64,000 nucleotides of DNA from Erythrobacter sp. UBA1916. GTDB lineage: Bacteria > Pseudomonadota > Alphaproteobacteria > Sphingomonadales > Sphingomonadaceae. Within the stretch, counting starts at the first letter, position 1, and each line of letters opens with the position of its first letter. Both the position numbers and the translations under genes were made by a program. The notes under the pieces are model-generated. The model made no database searches and was not told the origin of the DNA. It saw only the letters and a program-made list of their open reading frames with translations. Location: assembly GCA_002337385.1 (NCBI GenBank), contig DDFY01000010.1:32131-96130 (forward strand), given 5' to 3'. Shown one piece after another: positions 37,563-46,319 of this stretch.

Positions 37563-38099
37563 ATGGCAACAGACGATGCGGATGCGCCCGAAGAGGTGAT
37601 GTGGGCGGGCAGGTTCATCACCGCCAAACGCCGCGGGAAATGGGAATATGTGGCGCGCGCACGCGGCATTCGCGCCGCCGTGATCCTTCCGCTCGATGGC
37701 GACCATGTGGTGCTGGTAGAGCAATATCGCGTGCCGCTGGGCTGCAACTGCCTCGAACTTCCTGCCGGGCTGATTGGCGATGAAGACGGGTCCGAGGATG
37801 AAGACCCATTGGCCGCCGCTCGGCGCGAGCTGATCGAGGAAACCGGCTATGCCGCCGCGAAGTGGGAAAACCTCGGCGAGTATTTCTCCAGCCCCGGCAT
37901 GGTCAGCGAGAGCTTTACCCTGTTGCGCGCGAGCGCGCTGACGCAGGTCGGCAGCGGCGGCGGGGTAGATGACGAGAACATTATCGTTCACCGGGTAAAA
38001 CTGGCGGATCTGGAAAAGTTCGTGGCCGATACGCGTGCGCGCGGGGTCGCGATTGATGTGAAAATGCTGCTGCTGCTTGGCGCAGGAATGGGGGAATAA
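37563..38099 (+). CDS. NUDIX hydrolase (ADP-ribose pyrophosphatase-like)
   Basis: A 178-residue cytoplasmic hydrolase. The Nudix core RELIEETGY is present after LELPAGLIG, and the spacing between Gly and the first Glu of the box is longer than the GX5E standard because of an acidic insertion (DEDGSEDED). Also seen: VVLVEQYRVPLG and SSPGMVSESFTLL, typical of ADP-ribose/ADP-sugar pyrophosphatases. It is 21 bp after the TPM gene and 4 bp before the PanE-like gene. Confidence 0.85.
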   Translation: MATDDADAPEEVMWAGRFITAKRRGKWEYVARARGIRAAVILPLDGDHVVLVEQYRVPLGCNCLELPAGLIGDEDGSEDEDPLAAARRELIEETGYAAAKWENLGEYFSSPGMVSESFTLLRASALTQVGSGGGVDDENIIVHRVKLADLEKFVADTRARGVAIDVKMLLLLGAGMGE

Positions 38100-38103
38100 C
38101 ACA

Positions 38104-39021
38104 ATGAAAGTTCTGGTTCTGGGATCGGGCGCAATGGGCTGCCTCTATGGCGCGGCCTTTCACCGCGCCGGTCACGAGGTGATCCTGTGCGACGTCAACC
38201 AACAGCATATTGACGCGATCAACGCCAATGGCCTTGAACTCGATACCCGCAACGGGATGGAGCACCTGCCGATCCGCGCCGCCCTTCCCGCCGAGGTGAG
38301 CGAACCGGTCGACCTCGTGTTGGTGTTCACCAAGACGTTTCACACCCAGGGCGCGCTTGAAGGCATCAAGGCCGCCATCGGCCCGCAAACGCACCTGCTC
38401 AGCTTGCAGAACGGGCTCGGCAACGACCGGCGGCTGGCCGGCTTCGTGAGCGACGAGCGGGTGATGGTTGGCGCTTCGATGCTGCCCAGCGATCTTGTCG
38501 GCCCCGGCAAGGTGCGCAGCCATGGCGAAGGTTTTTCGCGGCTCTATCCGGCCTTCGGCGGCGACCCGGCCTTTGCGGCTGAGGTGGCCAAGGCCATGAC
38601 CGAGGGCGGCCTGCCCGCCCAGCTCGACCCGGAAATCCACGCCGCGATCTGGGGCAAGGCCATCTTCAACGCCACGATGAACCCGATGTGCGCGCTCACG
38701 CTGCGCACGCCGGGCTTTCTGGGTGCCAATCCCGAAAGCCGCGCGCTGATTAGCGAGGCCGTGGCCGAGGGCGTGGCCGCCGCGCGCGCCAGCGGGGTGA
38801 CCATCGATGCCCAGCCGATCCTCGACCTCACCGAGGTGAGCATGAAAGACCATGCCGATCACGAGGCCTCGATGCTGCAGGACGTGAAGGCAGGCAGGCG
38901 CACCGAGGTCGATGCCATTGCCGGCGCCATCGTCGAAGCTTCCGAAGCGCATGGCCTTGCAGCACCCGTGCTCAAGACCTTGTGGCGGCTGGTGAAGCTG
39001 GAAGAGGCGAAGCTGGGTTAA
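38104..39021 (+). CDS. 2-dehydropantoate 2-reductase-like (PanE/ApbA family)
   Basis: A 305-residue NAD(P) enzyme with an N-terminal nucleotide loop LVLGSGAMGCLYG. The catalytic Lys region is GKAIFNATMNPMCALT, and SMLQDVKAGRRTEVDAIAGAIVE matches ketopantoate reductases. It would make pantoate for coenzyme A, but the family also contains paralogues with other substrates. The ATG at 38104 follows the nudix stop by 4 bp. Confidence 0.88.
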   Translation: MKVLVLGSGAMGCLYGAAFHRAGHEVILCDVNQQHIDAINANGLELDTRNGMEHLPIRAALPAEVSEPVDLVLVFTKTFHTQGALEGIKAAIGPQTHLLSLQNGLGNDRRLAGFVSDERVMVGASMLPSDLVGPGKVRSHGEGFSRLYPAFGGDPAFAAEVAKAMTEGGLPAQLDPEIHAAIWGKAIFNATMNPMCALTLRTPGFLGANPESRALISEAVAEGVAAARASGVTIDAQPILDLTEVSMKDHADHEASMLQDVKAGRRTEVDAIAGAIVEASEAHGLAAPVLKTLWRLVKLEEAKLG

Positions 39022-39032
39022 GGCACACCGCC

Positions 39033-39057
39033 CCGCTCATCCTGAGCTTGTCGAAGA
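39033..39057. repeat. REP-like intergenic motif
   Basis: The 25-base sequence contains CATCCTGAGCTTGTCGAAG, which I recognise as a short motif scattered in intergenic regions of many alphaproteobacteria. One copy is seen, between the PanE-like gene and the convergent oxygenase gene. Its role (transcript end, DNA structure) is not established here. Confidence 0.5.
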
Positions 39058-39098
39058 ACACCCGCCGACGGTTTCCCCAAGCGCCACCAGTCTGCGCC

Positions 39099-40001
39099 TC
39101 AGATCAGCCCGATCTCGCGCAATCGTTGCTGGAGATAGTCGTCGGCGGTGATCGGCTCCTCGCCGCCCTCACCAATCGGATCGATCACGTAGTCGGGCCG
39201 AAAATGCAGGAAAAACGGCATCGAGTAGCGCGACCGCGCCGCCGCCGCGCCCTTGGGGTTCACCACCCGGTGCGTGGTCGAGCGTAGCTTGCCCGCGGTC
39301 AGCCGCTGCAGCATGTCGCCCACATTCACCACCAGCGCGCCTTCGGGCGGAGTTACCGCCAGCCACTCACCATCGCTGGTCAGCAGTTCGAGGCCAGCCT
39401 CCTCGGCCCCGAGCAGCAGCGTGATGGTGTTGATGTCCTCATGGGCTGCTGCGCGCACGGCACCTTCGCGTGCTGCCGCCACGGGCGGATAGTGCAGGTA
39501 GCGCAGCACCGAATTGCCCTGCGCCACGGTCGGCGCGAAAAAGCCCGGCGCCAGCCCCAGCGCCGCCGCGATGGCTTCCAGCAGGCGCCCGCCCGCCGCC
39601 TCGAACTCGGCAAACAGGGCGAGGCTTGCAGCGCGGAAGTCCGGCACCTCGGCAGGCCAGACGTTGACGGGCATGTAGCGCGCCAGCGAATCGCCCTCGG
39701 GCAGTTCGCGTCCGACATGCCAGAACTCCTTGAGATCGTGCACCGCGGCATCCTTGGCGTGTTCGGCCCCGAACGGAGTATAGCCGCGCGCGCCGCCCTG
39801 CCCGGCGAGCCGGTACGCCTGCTTGACCGGCTCGGGCAGCGCGAAGAACGCGCGCATCGCGGCATCGGCGCGGGCGATGGTTTCCGGCGCAATCCCGTGG
39901 TCGCGCACGATGGCAAAGCCCGTCTCGGCGAAGGAGCGGCCAAGGCCGGAAGCGAGGGTGTCAAGCGGCTCGCGCAAGGAAAGCGTGGCGATCTGTGTCA
40001 T
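39099..40001 (-). CDS. 2-oxoglutarate/Fe(II)-dependent oxygenase (isopenicillin N synthase-like)
   Basis: A 300-residue protein with the non-heme iron facial triad visible: His187-x-Asp189 (AAHEDI) and His244 (STTHRVVN), plus the RxS 2-oxoglutarate-binding pair Arg258/Ser260 (SRYSMPFF). The N-terminal DIOX_N part (SFAETGFAIVRDHGI) is intact. Substrates in this family range widely, so none is named. It is convergent with the PanE-like gene and divergent from the GST by 72 bp. Confidence 0.88.
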   Translation of the reverse strand: MTQIATLSLREPLDTLASGLGRSFAETGFAIVRDHGIAPETIARADAAMRAFFALPEPVKQAYRLAGQGGARGYTPFGAEHAKDAAVHDLKEFWHVGRELPEGDSLARYMPVNVWPAEVPDFRAASLALFAEFEAAGGRLLEAIAAALGLAPGFFAPTVAQGNSVLRYLHYPPVAAAREGAVRAAAHEDINTITLLLGAEEAGLELLTSDGEWLAVTPPEGALVVNVGDMLQRLTAGKLRSTTHRVVNPKGAAAARSRYSMPFFLHFRPDYVIDPIGEGGEEPITADDYLQQRLREIGLI

Positions 40002-40073
40002 CGCGCCTCAAGTCCCACTTTCCTTTTCTCGGCGCAAGCACTACGCATCGGACAAAATCAACGAGAGGACTCC

Positions 40074-40910
40074 ATGGCTGATACGAAGGCAATCACATTC
40101 TACGATCTGCAGGTCTCCACCGGCGCAACTATCAGCCCGTTCGTCTGGGCCACCAAGTTCGCTGTCCGGCACAAGGGTTTTGATCTCGATGTCGTGGAAG
40201 GCGGCTTCACCGGTATCGCGGAACGCACCGGCGGAAAGACGGAGCGCCTGCCCGCCATCGTCGATGATGGCAAATGGGTGCTCGATAGCTGGGGCATCGT
40301 TGAATATCTCGATGCGACCTACCCCGAACGCCCGCTGCTGATCCCGCACGAAAGCGTGGCGGTGATGACCCGCACGCTCGACGCCTGGTTCTGGAGCACC
40401 GCCGTCGGCCCATGGATGCGCAGCTACTGCGCCGACTACCGCGATGTCTGCTTCGAGCACGACAAGGACTATATCACCAGCTCGCGCGAGGTGATGCTGG
40501 GCGGCAAGCTGGAAGACCTGCAGGCGGGCCGCGAGGATCGGCTGGCAGCGATCTCGGCCAGCCTTGAGCCGCTGCGTCTTGGCCTGCGCGAGAGCAAGTT
40601 CCTCGGCGGCGACACGCCCAACTATGCCGACTATCGCATCATCGGCAGCTTCCTGTGGCTGGCCTCGCTGGCGCAGACCCCGCCGCTTGCGGCAGACGAC
40701 CCGCTGCGCGACTGGATCGAACGCGTGCGCGACCTGTTTGGCGGGCTCGGCCAGCATCCCGGCCTGTTCAACCTTTACGGGCTCGAGCAGCGCGAAGGAG
40801 ACCCCGACCCGTTCAACCGCGGGGCGGGCCTCGGCGGTATTTTCAAGCGCAACACCGGGCCTGACTCGACCAGCGCAGAAACGAAATTCATCACAAAAAA
40901 AGACAGCTGA
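40074..40910 (+). CDS. Glutathione S-transferase, LigE/beta-etherase-like
   Basis: A 278-residue GST. The N-terminal domain reads YDLQVSTGATISPFVWATKF, VEGGFTGIAERTGGKTERLP and VDDGKWVLDSWGIVEYLD, then a helical C-domain with WSTAVGPWMRSYCADYRDV and LGGKLEDLQAGREDRL. From memory this resembles LigE, the beta-aryl ether-cleaving GST of lignin-degrading sphingomonads, over its full length, not just the fold. Reductive cleavage of an aryl ether with glutathione is therefore plausible but untested. GAGAGGA precedes the ATG. A terminator follows. Confidence 0.85.
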   Translation: MADTKAITFYDLQVSTGATISPFVWATKFAVRHKGFDLDVVEGGFTGIAERTGGKTERLPAIVDDGKWVLDSWGIVEYLDATYPERPLLIPHESVAVMTRTLDAWFWSTAVGPWMRSYCADYRDVCFEHDKDYITSSREVMLGGKLEDLQAGREDRLAAISASLEPLRLGLRESKFLGGDTPNYADYRIIGSFLWLASLAQTPPLAADDPLRDWIERVRDLFGGLGQHPGLFNLYGLEQREGDPDPFNRGAGLGGIFKRNTGPDSTSAETKFITKKDS

Positions 40911-40942
40911 GGTTAGCGACGATCTCGCCGTACAGCTTTGCG

Positions 40943-40982
40943 AGGCGCTTGTGGGAACTGTTCCACAAGCGCCTTTCCTTTT
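40943..40982 (+). terminator. Rho-independent terminator after the LigE-like GST
   Basis: GGCGCTTGTGGGAAC pairs with GTTCCACAAGCGCC (one bulged G), then TTTCCTTTT. It lies about 35 bp past the GST stop and separates it from the dehydrogenase gene. Confidence 0.8.
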
Positions 40983-41069
40983 GCCCGACCAACCCATAGC
41001 AATCTAAGCATGGTGGAGCAGGCAGGCTGCGCTGCTAACCCGCCAAAGACGCAGGGAAGGACTAATCCA

Positions 41070-42023
41070 GTGCGTATTCTCGTGACCCGCCGCTGGCCCC
41101 AAGCGGTCGAAAAGGCCCTGGGCGAAAAGTTCGACGTGGTCTTCAATACCGATGACAACCCCTTGTCACAGAGCGATCTTGCCGCCGCGATGCACGATTT
41201 CGACGTGCTCTGTCCGACCGTATCCGACCGGATCGATGCCGACGTTATCGCAGGCGGCGACCGGGTGCGCCTGATCGCCAACTATGGCGTCGGGTTCGAC
41301 CATATCGATGTCGCCGCCGCCACGGCCAAGGGCATCGCCGTGACCAACACTCCCGGCGTGCTGACCGACGCCACCGCCGATATTGCGCTCACGCTGATGC
41401 TGATGGCCACGCGCCGCGCCGGCGAAGGCGAGCGCGAGCTGCGTGCGGGAAACTGGACCGGCTGGCGCCCGACACATCTCATCGGCTCGGCTCTGAAAGA
41501 CAAGGTGCTTGGCTGTGTCGGCTTCGGGCGGATCGGGCAAGCCACCGCCGCGCGCGCGCATCACGGGTTCGGGATGAAGGTGGCCTACTATGCCCGCCGC
41601 GAAATGCCACATGCGATCGAGGTGGACGGAACGTTCTATCCCGATCTCGAACAAATGCTGGCGATTTCCGATGTGGTTTCACTGCATATTCCCGGCGGAC
41701 CGGAAACGGCCAACCTGATTGACGCCGCAGCGCTCGCGGCGATGAAGCCGGGCAGCTATCTCATCAACACCGCGCGCGGCGGCGTGCTGGATCACGAGGC
41801 GCTGGCCGAAGCCCTGCGCAGCGGCCAGCTCGCGGGCGCGGGGCTCGATGTGTACCCCGCCGAGCCGCAGGTGCCCGAATGCCTGCTCGCACTGGAGAAC
41901 GTGGTGCTCCTGCCCCACCTCGGCAGCGCCAATGCCGAGACCCGCGAGGCAATGGGTATGCGCGCGCTCGCCAATGTCGAGGCCTTCGCCAAGGGCCAGC
42001 CGCTGCCCGATCCGGTCGCATGA
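41070..42023 (+). CDS. D-2-hydroxyacid dehydrogenase (glyoxylate/hydroxypyruvate reductase-like)
   Basis: A 317-residue NAD(P) oxidoreductase. Nucleotide motif GFGRIG (about 151-156), substrate loop NYGVGFDHID, and the catalytic triad Arg236 (NTARGG), Glu265 (YPAEP) and His283 (LPHLGSA). Likely reduces glyoxylate or hydroxypyruvate. GTG 41070 is chosen because GGAAGGA lies about 12 bases upstream and the family N-terminus (RILVTRRWP) starts there; an ATG at 41010 would add a non-conserved tail. It overlaps the next gene by 4 bp. Confidence 0.9.
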   Translation: MRILVTRRWPQAVEKALGEKFDVVFNTDDNPLSQSDLAAAMHDFDVLCPTVSDRIDADVIAGGDRVRLIANYGVGFDHIDVAAATAKGIAVTNTPGVLTDATADIALTLMLMATRRAGEGERELRAGNWTGWRPTHLIGSALKDKVLGCVGFGRIGQATAARAHHGFGMKVAYYARREMPHAIEVDGTFYPDLEQMLAISDVVSLHIPGGPETANLIDAAALAAMKPGSYLINTARGGVLDHEALAEALRSGQLAGAGLDVYPAEPQVPECLLALENVVLLPHLGSANAETREAMGMRALANVEAFAKGQPLPDPVA

Positions 42024-42904
42024 GCGATGCTGTCGCCGCGCTGATCGCAGCCGAGCGACTGCCTGACGACTATCGCGAGGTGGTCGAGCGCTTCTGGCAG
42101 CCGCTCGCCGACCGCATCGCGCGCGAGGCGACGACGCACAAACCGCTGATCGTCGGCATCAACGGCGCGCAAGGGTCGGGCAAATCGACGCTGTGCCGCT
42201 TCCTCGAAGTGCTGCTCAAGCCGCGCGGATTGCGGGTGGTGACGCTTTCGCTCGACGACCTCTACCTCACCCGTGCCGAGCGGGCGGACATGGCCGCCAA
42301 GGTCCACCCGCTGTTCGCCACGCGCGGGGTGCCGGGAACGCACGCAGTGGGCATGGCGCTCGGCCTGATCGAGGACATGCTGGCGGGCCGCGGATTCACC
42401 CTGCCCCGGTTCGACAAGTCGGTCGATGATCGCGCCGACGCAGGCGAAGTGGTGAGCGGCCCGGTTGATGTGCTGTTGTTCGAAGGCTGGTGCGTGGGCG
42501 CGGCGCCGCAGGATCCAGCTGCGCTTGCCGAAGCGATCAACCAGCTCGAAGCCGAGGAGGATCGCGGCGGCGTGTGGCGCGGGCTCGTCAACCGCTTCCT
42601 CGCGGGCGACTATGCCGACCTGTTCGCGCAGATCGACCTGCTGGTGATGCTCAAGGTGGAGGGGTTCGAGGCGGTCGCCGCCAACCGCCGCTTGCAGGAG
42701 CACAAGCTGGCCGAGGCCACCCCCGGCGCTCCGGGCCTGATGGACGAGACCGCCCTCACCCGCTTCCTCGACCACTACGAACGGCTGACCCGTCACCAAC
42801 TCGCCGAAATGCCCGCGCGCGCCGATGTACTGTTCGAAATTGGCCCCGATCAGCGCCCCACGCGCCTGCCTGATGGACTCAAGGGGACGCGCTCGATAAC
42901 CTAA
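42020..42904 (+). CDS. P-loop kinase, D-glycerate 3-kinase-like
   Basis: A 294-residue kinase with Walker A INGAQGSGKSTL (about 48-59), a catalytic-type LSLDDLYLTRAER, LPRFDKSVDD, LLFEGWCVGA, and NRRLQEHKLAE. This is the pattern of the plant/yeast-type D-glycerate 3-kinase (GLYK/Tda10-like). With the coupled hydroxypyruvate reductase-like gene it would turn hydroxypyruvate into 3-phosphoglycerate. It ends 56 bp before the first quinoprotein gene, with no terminator seen between them. Confidence 0.83.
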   Translation: MSDAVAALIAAERLPDDYREVVERFWQPLADRIAREATTHKPLIVGINGAQGSGKSTLCRFLEVLLKPRGLRVVTLSLDDLYLTRAERADMAAKVHPLFATRGVPGTHAVGMALGLIEDMLAGRGFTLPRFDKSVDDRADAGEVVSGPVDVLLFEGWCVGAAPQDPAALAEAINQLEAEEDRGGVWRGLVNRFLAGDYADLFAQIDLLVMLKVEGFEAVAANRRLQEHKLAEATPGAPGLMDETALTRFLDHYERLTRHQLAEMPARADVLFEIGPDQRPTRLPDGLKGTRSIT

Positions 42905-42960
42905 CATTTGTGATGATGGCACCGCGAAGAATCGGGCCGGATCGGGAGAGAGAGAGAATT

Positions 42961-45069
42961 ATGGTGGCAATTGCCAAGGGCCTGGCAGCCCTGAGTGCCG
43001 CGGCGATGCTATGGGGATGCAGCGCCAACGAAGCGGACGCGCTTGACGAAGACCGGCTGCTCGCCGCCGAAAGCGATCCCGACAGCTGGCTCACCACCGG
43101 TCGCACCTATGCTGAGCAGCGCTTCAGCCCGCTGGAAGACATCAACGACGGCAACGTGGGCGAACTGAGCCTCGCCTATGCGGTGGAACTGGACACCAAC
43201 CGCGGGCAGGAAGCGACCCCGATCGTTGTCGACGGGGTGATGTACATCTCCACCGCTTGGTCGAAGGTCTGGGCGCTGGATGCTGCCACAGGCGAAGTGC
43301 TGTGGAAGTACGATCCCGAGGTCGACGGAGCCAAGGGTGCCGATGCTTGCTGCGACGTGGTCAACCGCGGCGTGGCCGTGTGGGACGGCAAGGTCTTCGT
43401 CGGCACCATCGACGGGCGGCTGATCGGGCTTGATGCCGCCACCGGCGAAGAGCTGTGGGACGTGGTCACCGTCGACCAGTCCAAGCCCTACACCATCACC
43501 GGCGCGCCGCGTGTGGTGCGCGGCAAGGTGCTGATCGGCAACTCGGGCGCGGAAATGGGCGTGCGCGGCTATATCTCGGCTTACGATGCGAACGATGGCT
43601 CGCTCGTCTGGCGGTTCTACACCGTACCCGGCAACCCGGCCGATGGCCCCGACGGCGCAGCCTCGGACGAAGCCTTCGAACAGTTCGCGGGCGAGACCTG
43701 GTTCGGCGACTATTGGGAGCTGGGCGGCGGCGGCACCGTGTGGGATTCGATCGTCTACGATCCCGATTTCAACCAGCTGCTGATCGGCGTCGGCAACGGC
43801 GCGCCGTGGAACCACCGCGTCCGCTCCGACGGCAAGGGTGACAACCTGTTCCTATCCTCGATCCTCGCGCTTGATCCCGATACGGGCGCGTACAAGTGGC
43901 ACTATCAGATCAACCCCGGCGAAACCTGGGACTTCACCGCTACTCAGCAGATCACGCTGGCGACGCTCGAAATCGACGGGAAAGAGCGCAAGGTCGCCAT
44001 GCAGGCGCCCAAGAACGGCTTTTTCTATCTGATCGACCGCGCGACCGGAAAGCTGATCAGCGCCGAGCCCTATGCGACACAGAACTGGGCCGAGAAAATC
44101 GATCTGGAAACGGGCCGCCCGGTCGAAGTGCCCGAGGCGCGCTTTGCCAATGGGCCTTACCTCATCACGCCGATGGGGATCGGGGCCCATGCCTGGCACC
44201 CGATGAGCTATTCGCCGAAAACCGGCCTCGTTTACATCCCCGTGATGGAGGTGCCGGGCGCCTATGCCGACGATGCCAATTTCGAGCGGCATATCGGGCG
44301 CTGGAACACCGGCGTTACCTTCATGGCTCCGCCCGAAGGCTCTGTGCCCGGTGCCACACCCGAGGCGCGGCGCGCTTACCTCTCCTCGATCACCTACGGC
44401 AAGCTTACCGCCTGGGACCCGGTCAAACAGGAGAAGGTGTGGGAGATCCGCCGCGACTGGCCATGGAACGGCGGCACGCTGGCGACCGGTGGCAACCTCG
44501 TGTTCCAGGGCCTGCCCGATGGCCGCTTCATGGCCTACAGCGCCGACAAGGGCGAGGAGCTGTGGAGCTGGCAGGGTGAGCGCGGGATCATGGCCGGGCC
44601 GATCACCTACCGTGTCGACGGGGTGCAATATGTCGCGGTGATGGCGGGCTATGGCGGCTCGATGGGCATGGCAACGCAAAGCGACTGGATGCGCCGCCCG
44701 CCGCCCAACGGCGCGCTGCTGGTGTTCAAGATCGGCGGTACGGGCACAATTCCCAAGCTGCCCGAATGGAAGCCCGCCCCCTATGCCCGTAGCGACGAGA
44801 GCTTCACCCCGGCGCAGCTGGCCGAGGGGCAAAAGCAGTTCTTCGCCTTCTGCAGCATTTGCCACAATGGCCCGGTCAACCCCAACCTGATGCGCAGCGC
44901 CTATGCGACGAACGCCCAAGCCTGGCAGCAGGTGGTGATCAGCGGGGCGCTTAAGGACAAGGGCATGATCAGCTTTGCCCCCTGGATCGACGCCGAGCAA
45001 GCCGAGGCGATCCGCGGCTATGTCCTGAGCGAAGCCGAACGCCGCGCGGGAGAGGAGCAAGAACGATGA
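42961..45069 (+). CDS. PQQ- and heme c-containing alcohol dehydrogenase lipoprotein (quinohemoprotein, PQQ-1)
   Basis: A 702-residue periplasmic quinohemoprotein. A lipobox (AMLWGC, Cys20) suggests membrane attachment. The eight-bladed propeller shows the vicinal disulfide Cys130-Cys131, the Glu198 region (GAEMGVRGY), VGNGAPWN, and the catalytic Asp324 in ETWDFTAT; the residue two further on is Thr326, the calcium-type pattern, not the extra Asp of lanthanide enzymes. The C-terminal cytochrome c has CSICH (631-635) and a likely axial Met near 669. This is the type-II alcohol dehydrogenase layout. The ATG at 42961 follows a GGGAGAGAG stretch; earlier in-frame starts exist. It overlaps the monooxygenase gene by 4 bp. 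Confidence 0.93.
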   Translation: MVAIAKGLAALSAAAMLWGCSANEADALDEDRLLAAESDPDSWLTTGRTYAEQRFSPLEDINDGNVGELSLAYAVELDTNRGQEATPIVVDGVMYISTAWSKVWALDAATGEVLWKYDPEVDGAKGADACCDVVNRGVAVWDGKVFVGTIDGRLIGLDAATGEELWDVVTVDQSKPYTITGAPRVVRGKVLIGNSGAEMGVRGYISAYDANDGSLVWRFYTVPGNPADGPDGAASDEAFEQFAGETWFGDYWELGGGGTVWDSIVYDPDFNQLLIGVGNGAPWNHRVRSDGKGDNLFLSSILALDPDTGAYKWHYQINPGETWDFTATQQITLATLEIDGKERKVAMQAPKNGFFYLIDRATGKLISAEPYATQNWAEKIDLETGRPVEVPEARFANGPYLITPMGIGAHAWHPMSYSPKTGLVYIPVMEVPGAYADDANFERHIGRWNTGVTFMAPPEGSVPGATPEARRAYLSSITYGKLTAWDPVKQEKVWEIRRDWPWNGGTLATGGNLVFQGLPDGRFMAYSADKGEELWSWQGERGIMAGPITYRVDGVQYVAVMAGYGGSMGMATQSDWMRRPPPNGALLVFKIGGTGTIPKLPEWKPAPYARSDESFTPAQLAEGQKQFFAFCSICHNGPVNPNLMRSAYATNAQAWQQVVISGALKDKGMISFAPWIDAEQAEAIRGYVLSEAERRAGEEQER

Positions 45070-46319
45070 CTGCATCCACCGATGTCCTGATTGTCGGCGC
45101 TGGCCCGGTGGGCCTGCTCACCGCGCTTACCTTGGCGCAGGCGGGCGCCACCGTGCGCGTGCTGGAGAAGGAGCCCGACATCATCGACAGCCCACGCGCT
45201 GCGGTCTACTTCCCCTCCACGCTGATCATTCTCGAAGAGCTGGGCCTGCTGCCCGAGCTGCTGGAGATCGGCTTCAAAAACGACACGTTCGGCACCCACA
45301 TCCCCGATTTCGATTACTCCGCCGTGGTGGTGACCGACCCCATCGAGGGCATCCCCTACGACTACCAGCTCCACGTCGGCCAGCACGAGGTCGCCCGCGT
45401 GGCGATGGACCATGCCCGCAAGCTCGGTGTCGAGGTGCTGTTCGGCCATGAGGTGACGGCGCTCGATGAGAGCAGCGAAACGATCTCGGTGACGACCACG
45501 GGCGAACAAGGCGAACAGACCTTCACCGCCAAGTGGCTGATCGGGGCGGACGGCGCGCGCAGCACCGTGCGCAAGTTGGCGGGAATCGAATTCGAAGGCC
45601 ACACTTGGCCCGAGCGCTTCGTCGCCACCAACGTCTATTTCCCGTTCAAGGAGCTTGGCTACCAGCAGGCCAATTTCGTCTGCGACCCGGTCAACATGGC
45701 GGTGATCGCGCAGCTTGACCGCGAAGGCTTGTGGCGCTGCACCTATATGGAGGACGCCAGCCTCCCGCTCGAAACCTACGAAGAGCGCATTCACCAGCGT
45801 TACGAGTGGTTTATGCAGGGGCGGAAGGACTACCGGATTGGCTCCTCCAGCCCCTACATGCTGCACCAGCGCGCAGGCGAAACGCTGCACAAGGGGCGCG
45901 TGCTGCTGGCGGGTGATGCCGCCCATGCCACCAACCCTTGCGGCGGGCTTGGCCTGACCTCGGGCGTCTGGACCGGCGTGGTGCTGGCCGACGTGCTCGG
46001 CGCAGTGCTGCGCGGTGAGGAAAGCGAGGAGGTGCTAGGCCGCTTCTCCGACGAGCGCCGTCGCATCTTCTGGGACGTCGTCACCCCCGCCGCGACCGAG
46101 AACAAGCGGATGCTGCAAGAGGCTGATCCCGCCAAGCGGCAGGAAGACCTCGCCCACGTGAAGGCGCTGAAGGACAATCCCGATAGCGGCGCGCTGCTGA
46201 TGCTGTTCGCCTACAAGGTGATCGGCGACACGCTGCGCCCCGGCTCGCGCTGGAAGGACGCCGATCCGAGCGACCGGGTGGCGATCAATATCGGTGATCG
46301 GCAGGGTCAGATCCATTGA
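45066..46319 (+). CDS. FAD-dependent aromatic hydroxylase-type monooxygenase
   Basis: A 417-residue class-A flavoprotein monooxygenase. FAD motif GAGPVG (11-16), NADPH/FAD motif GADGARSTVR and the GD motif LLAGDAAHATNP are all present. It resembles PheA/TfdB/MhpA-type phenol and aromatic hydroxylases. It lies between PQQ-1 and an alpha/beta hydrolase, with 4-bp overlaps on both sides (ATGA; TTGA), so the three are made together. Likely hydroxylates a ring or oxidises a ketone; the substrate is unknown. Unlike its neighbours it has no signal peptide, so it is cytoplasmic. Confidence 0.92.
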   Translation: MTASTDVLIVGAGPVGLLTALTLAQAGATVRVLEKEPDIIDSPRAAVYFPSTLIILEELGLLPELLEIGFKNDTFGTHIPDFDYSAVVVTDPIEGIPYDYQLHVGQHEVARVAMDHARKLGVEVLFGHEVTALDESSETISVTTTGEQGEQTFTAKWLIGADGARSTVRKLAGIEFEGHTWPERFVATNVYFPFKELGYQQANFVCDPVNMAVIAQLDREGLWRCTYMEDASLPLETYEERIHQRYEWFMQGRKDYRIGSSSPYMLHQRAGETLHKGRVLLAGDAAHATNPCGGLGLTSGVWTGVVLADVLGAVLRGEESEEVLGRFSDERRRIFWDVVTPAATENKRMLQEADPAKRQEDLAHVKALKDNPDSGALLMLFAYKVIGDTLRPGSRWKDADPSDRVAINIGDRQGQIH

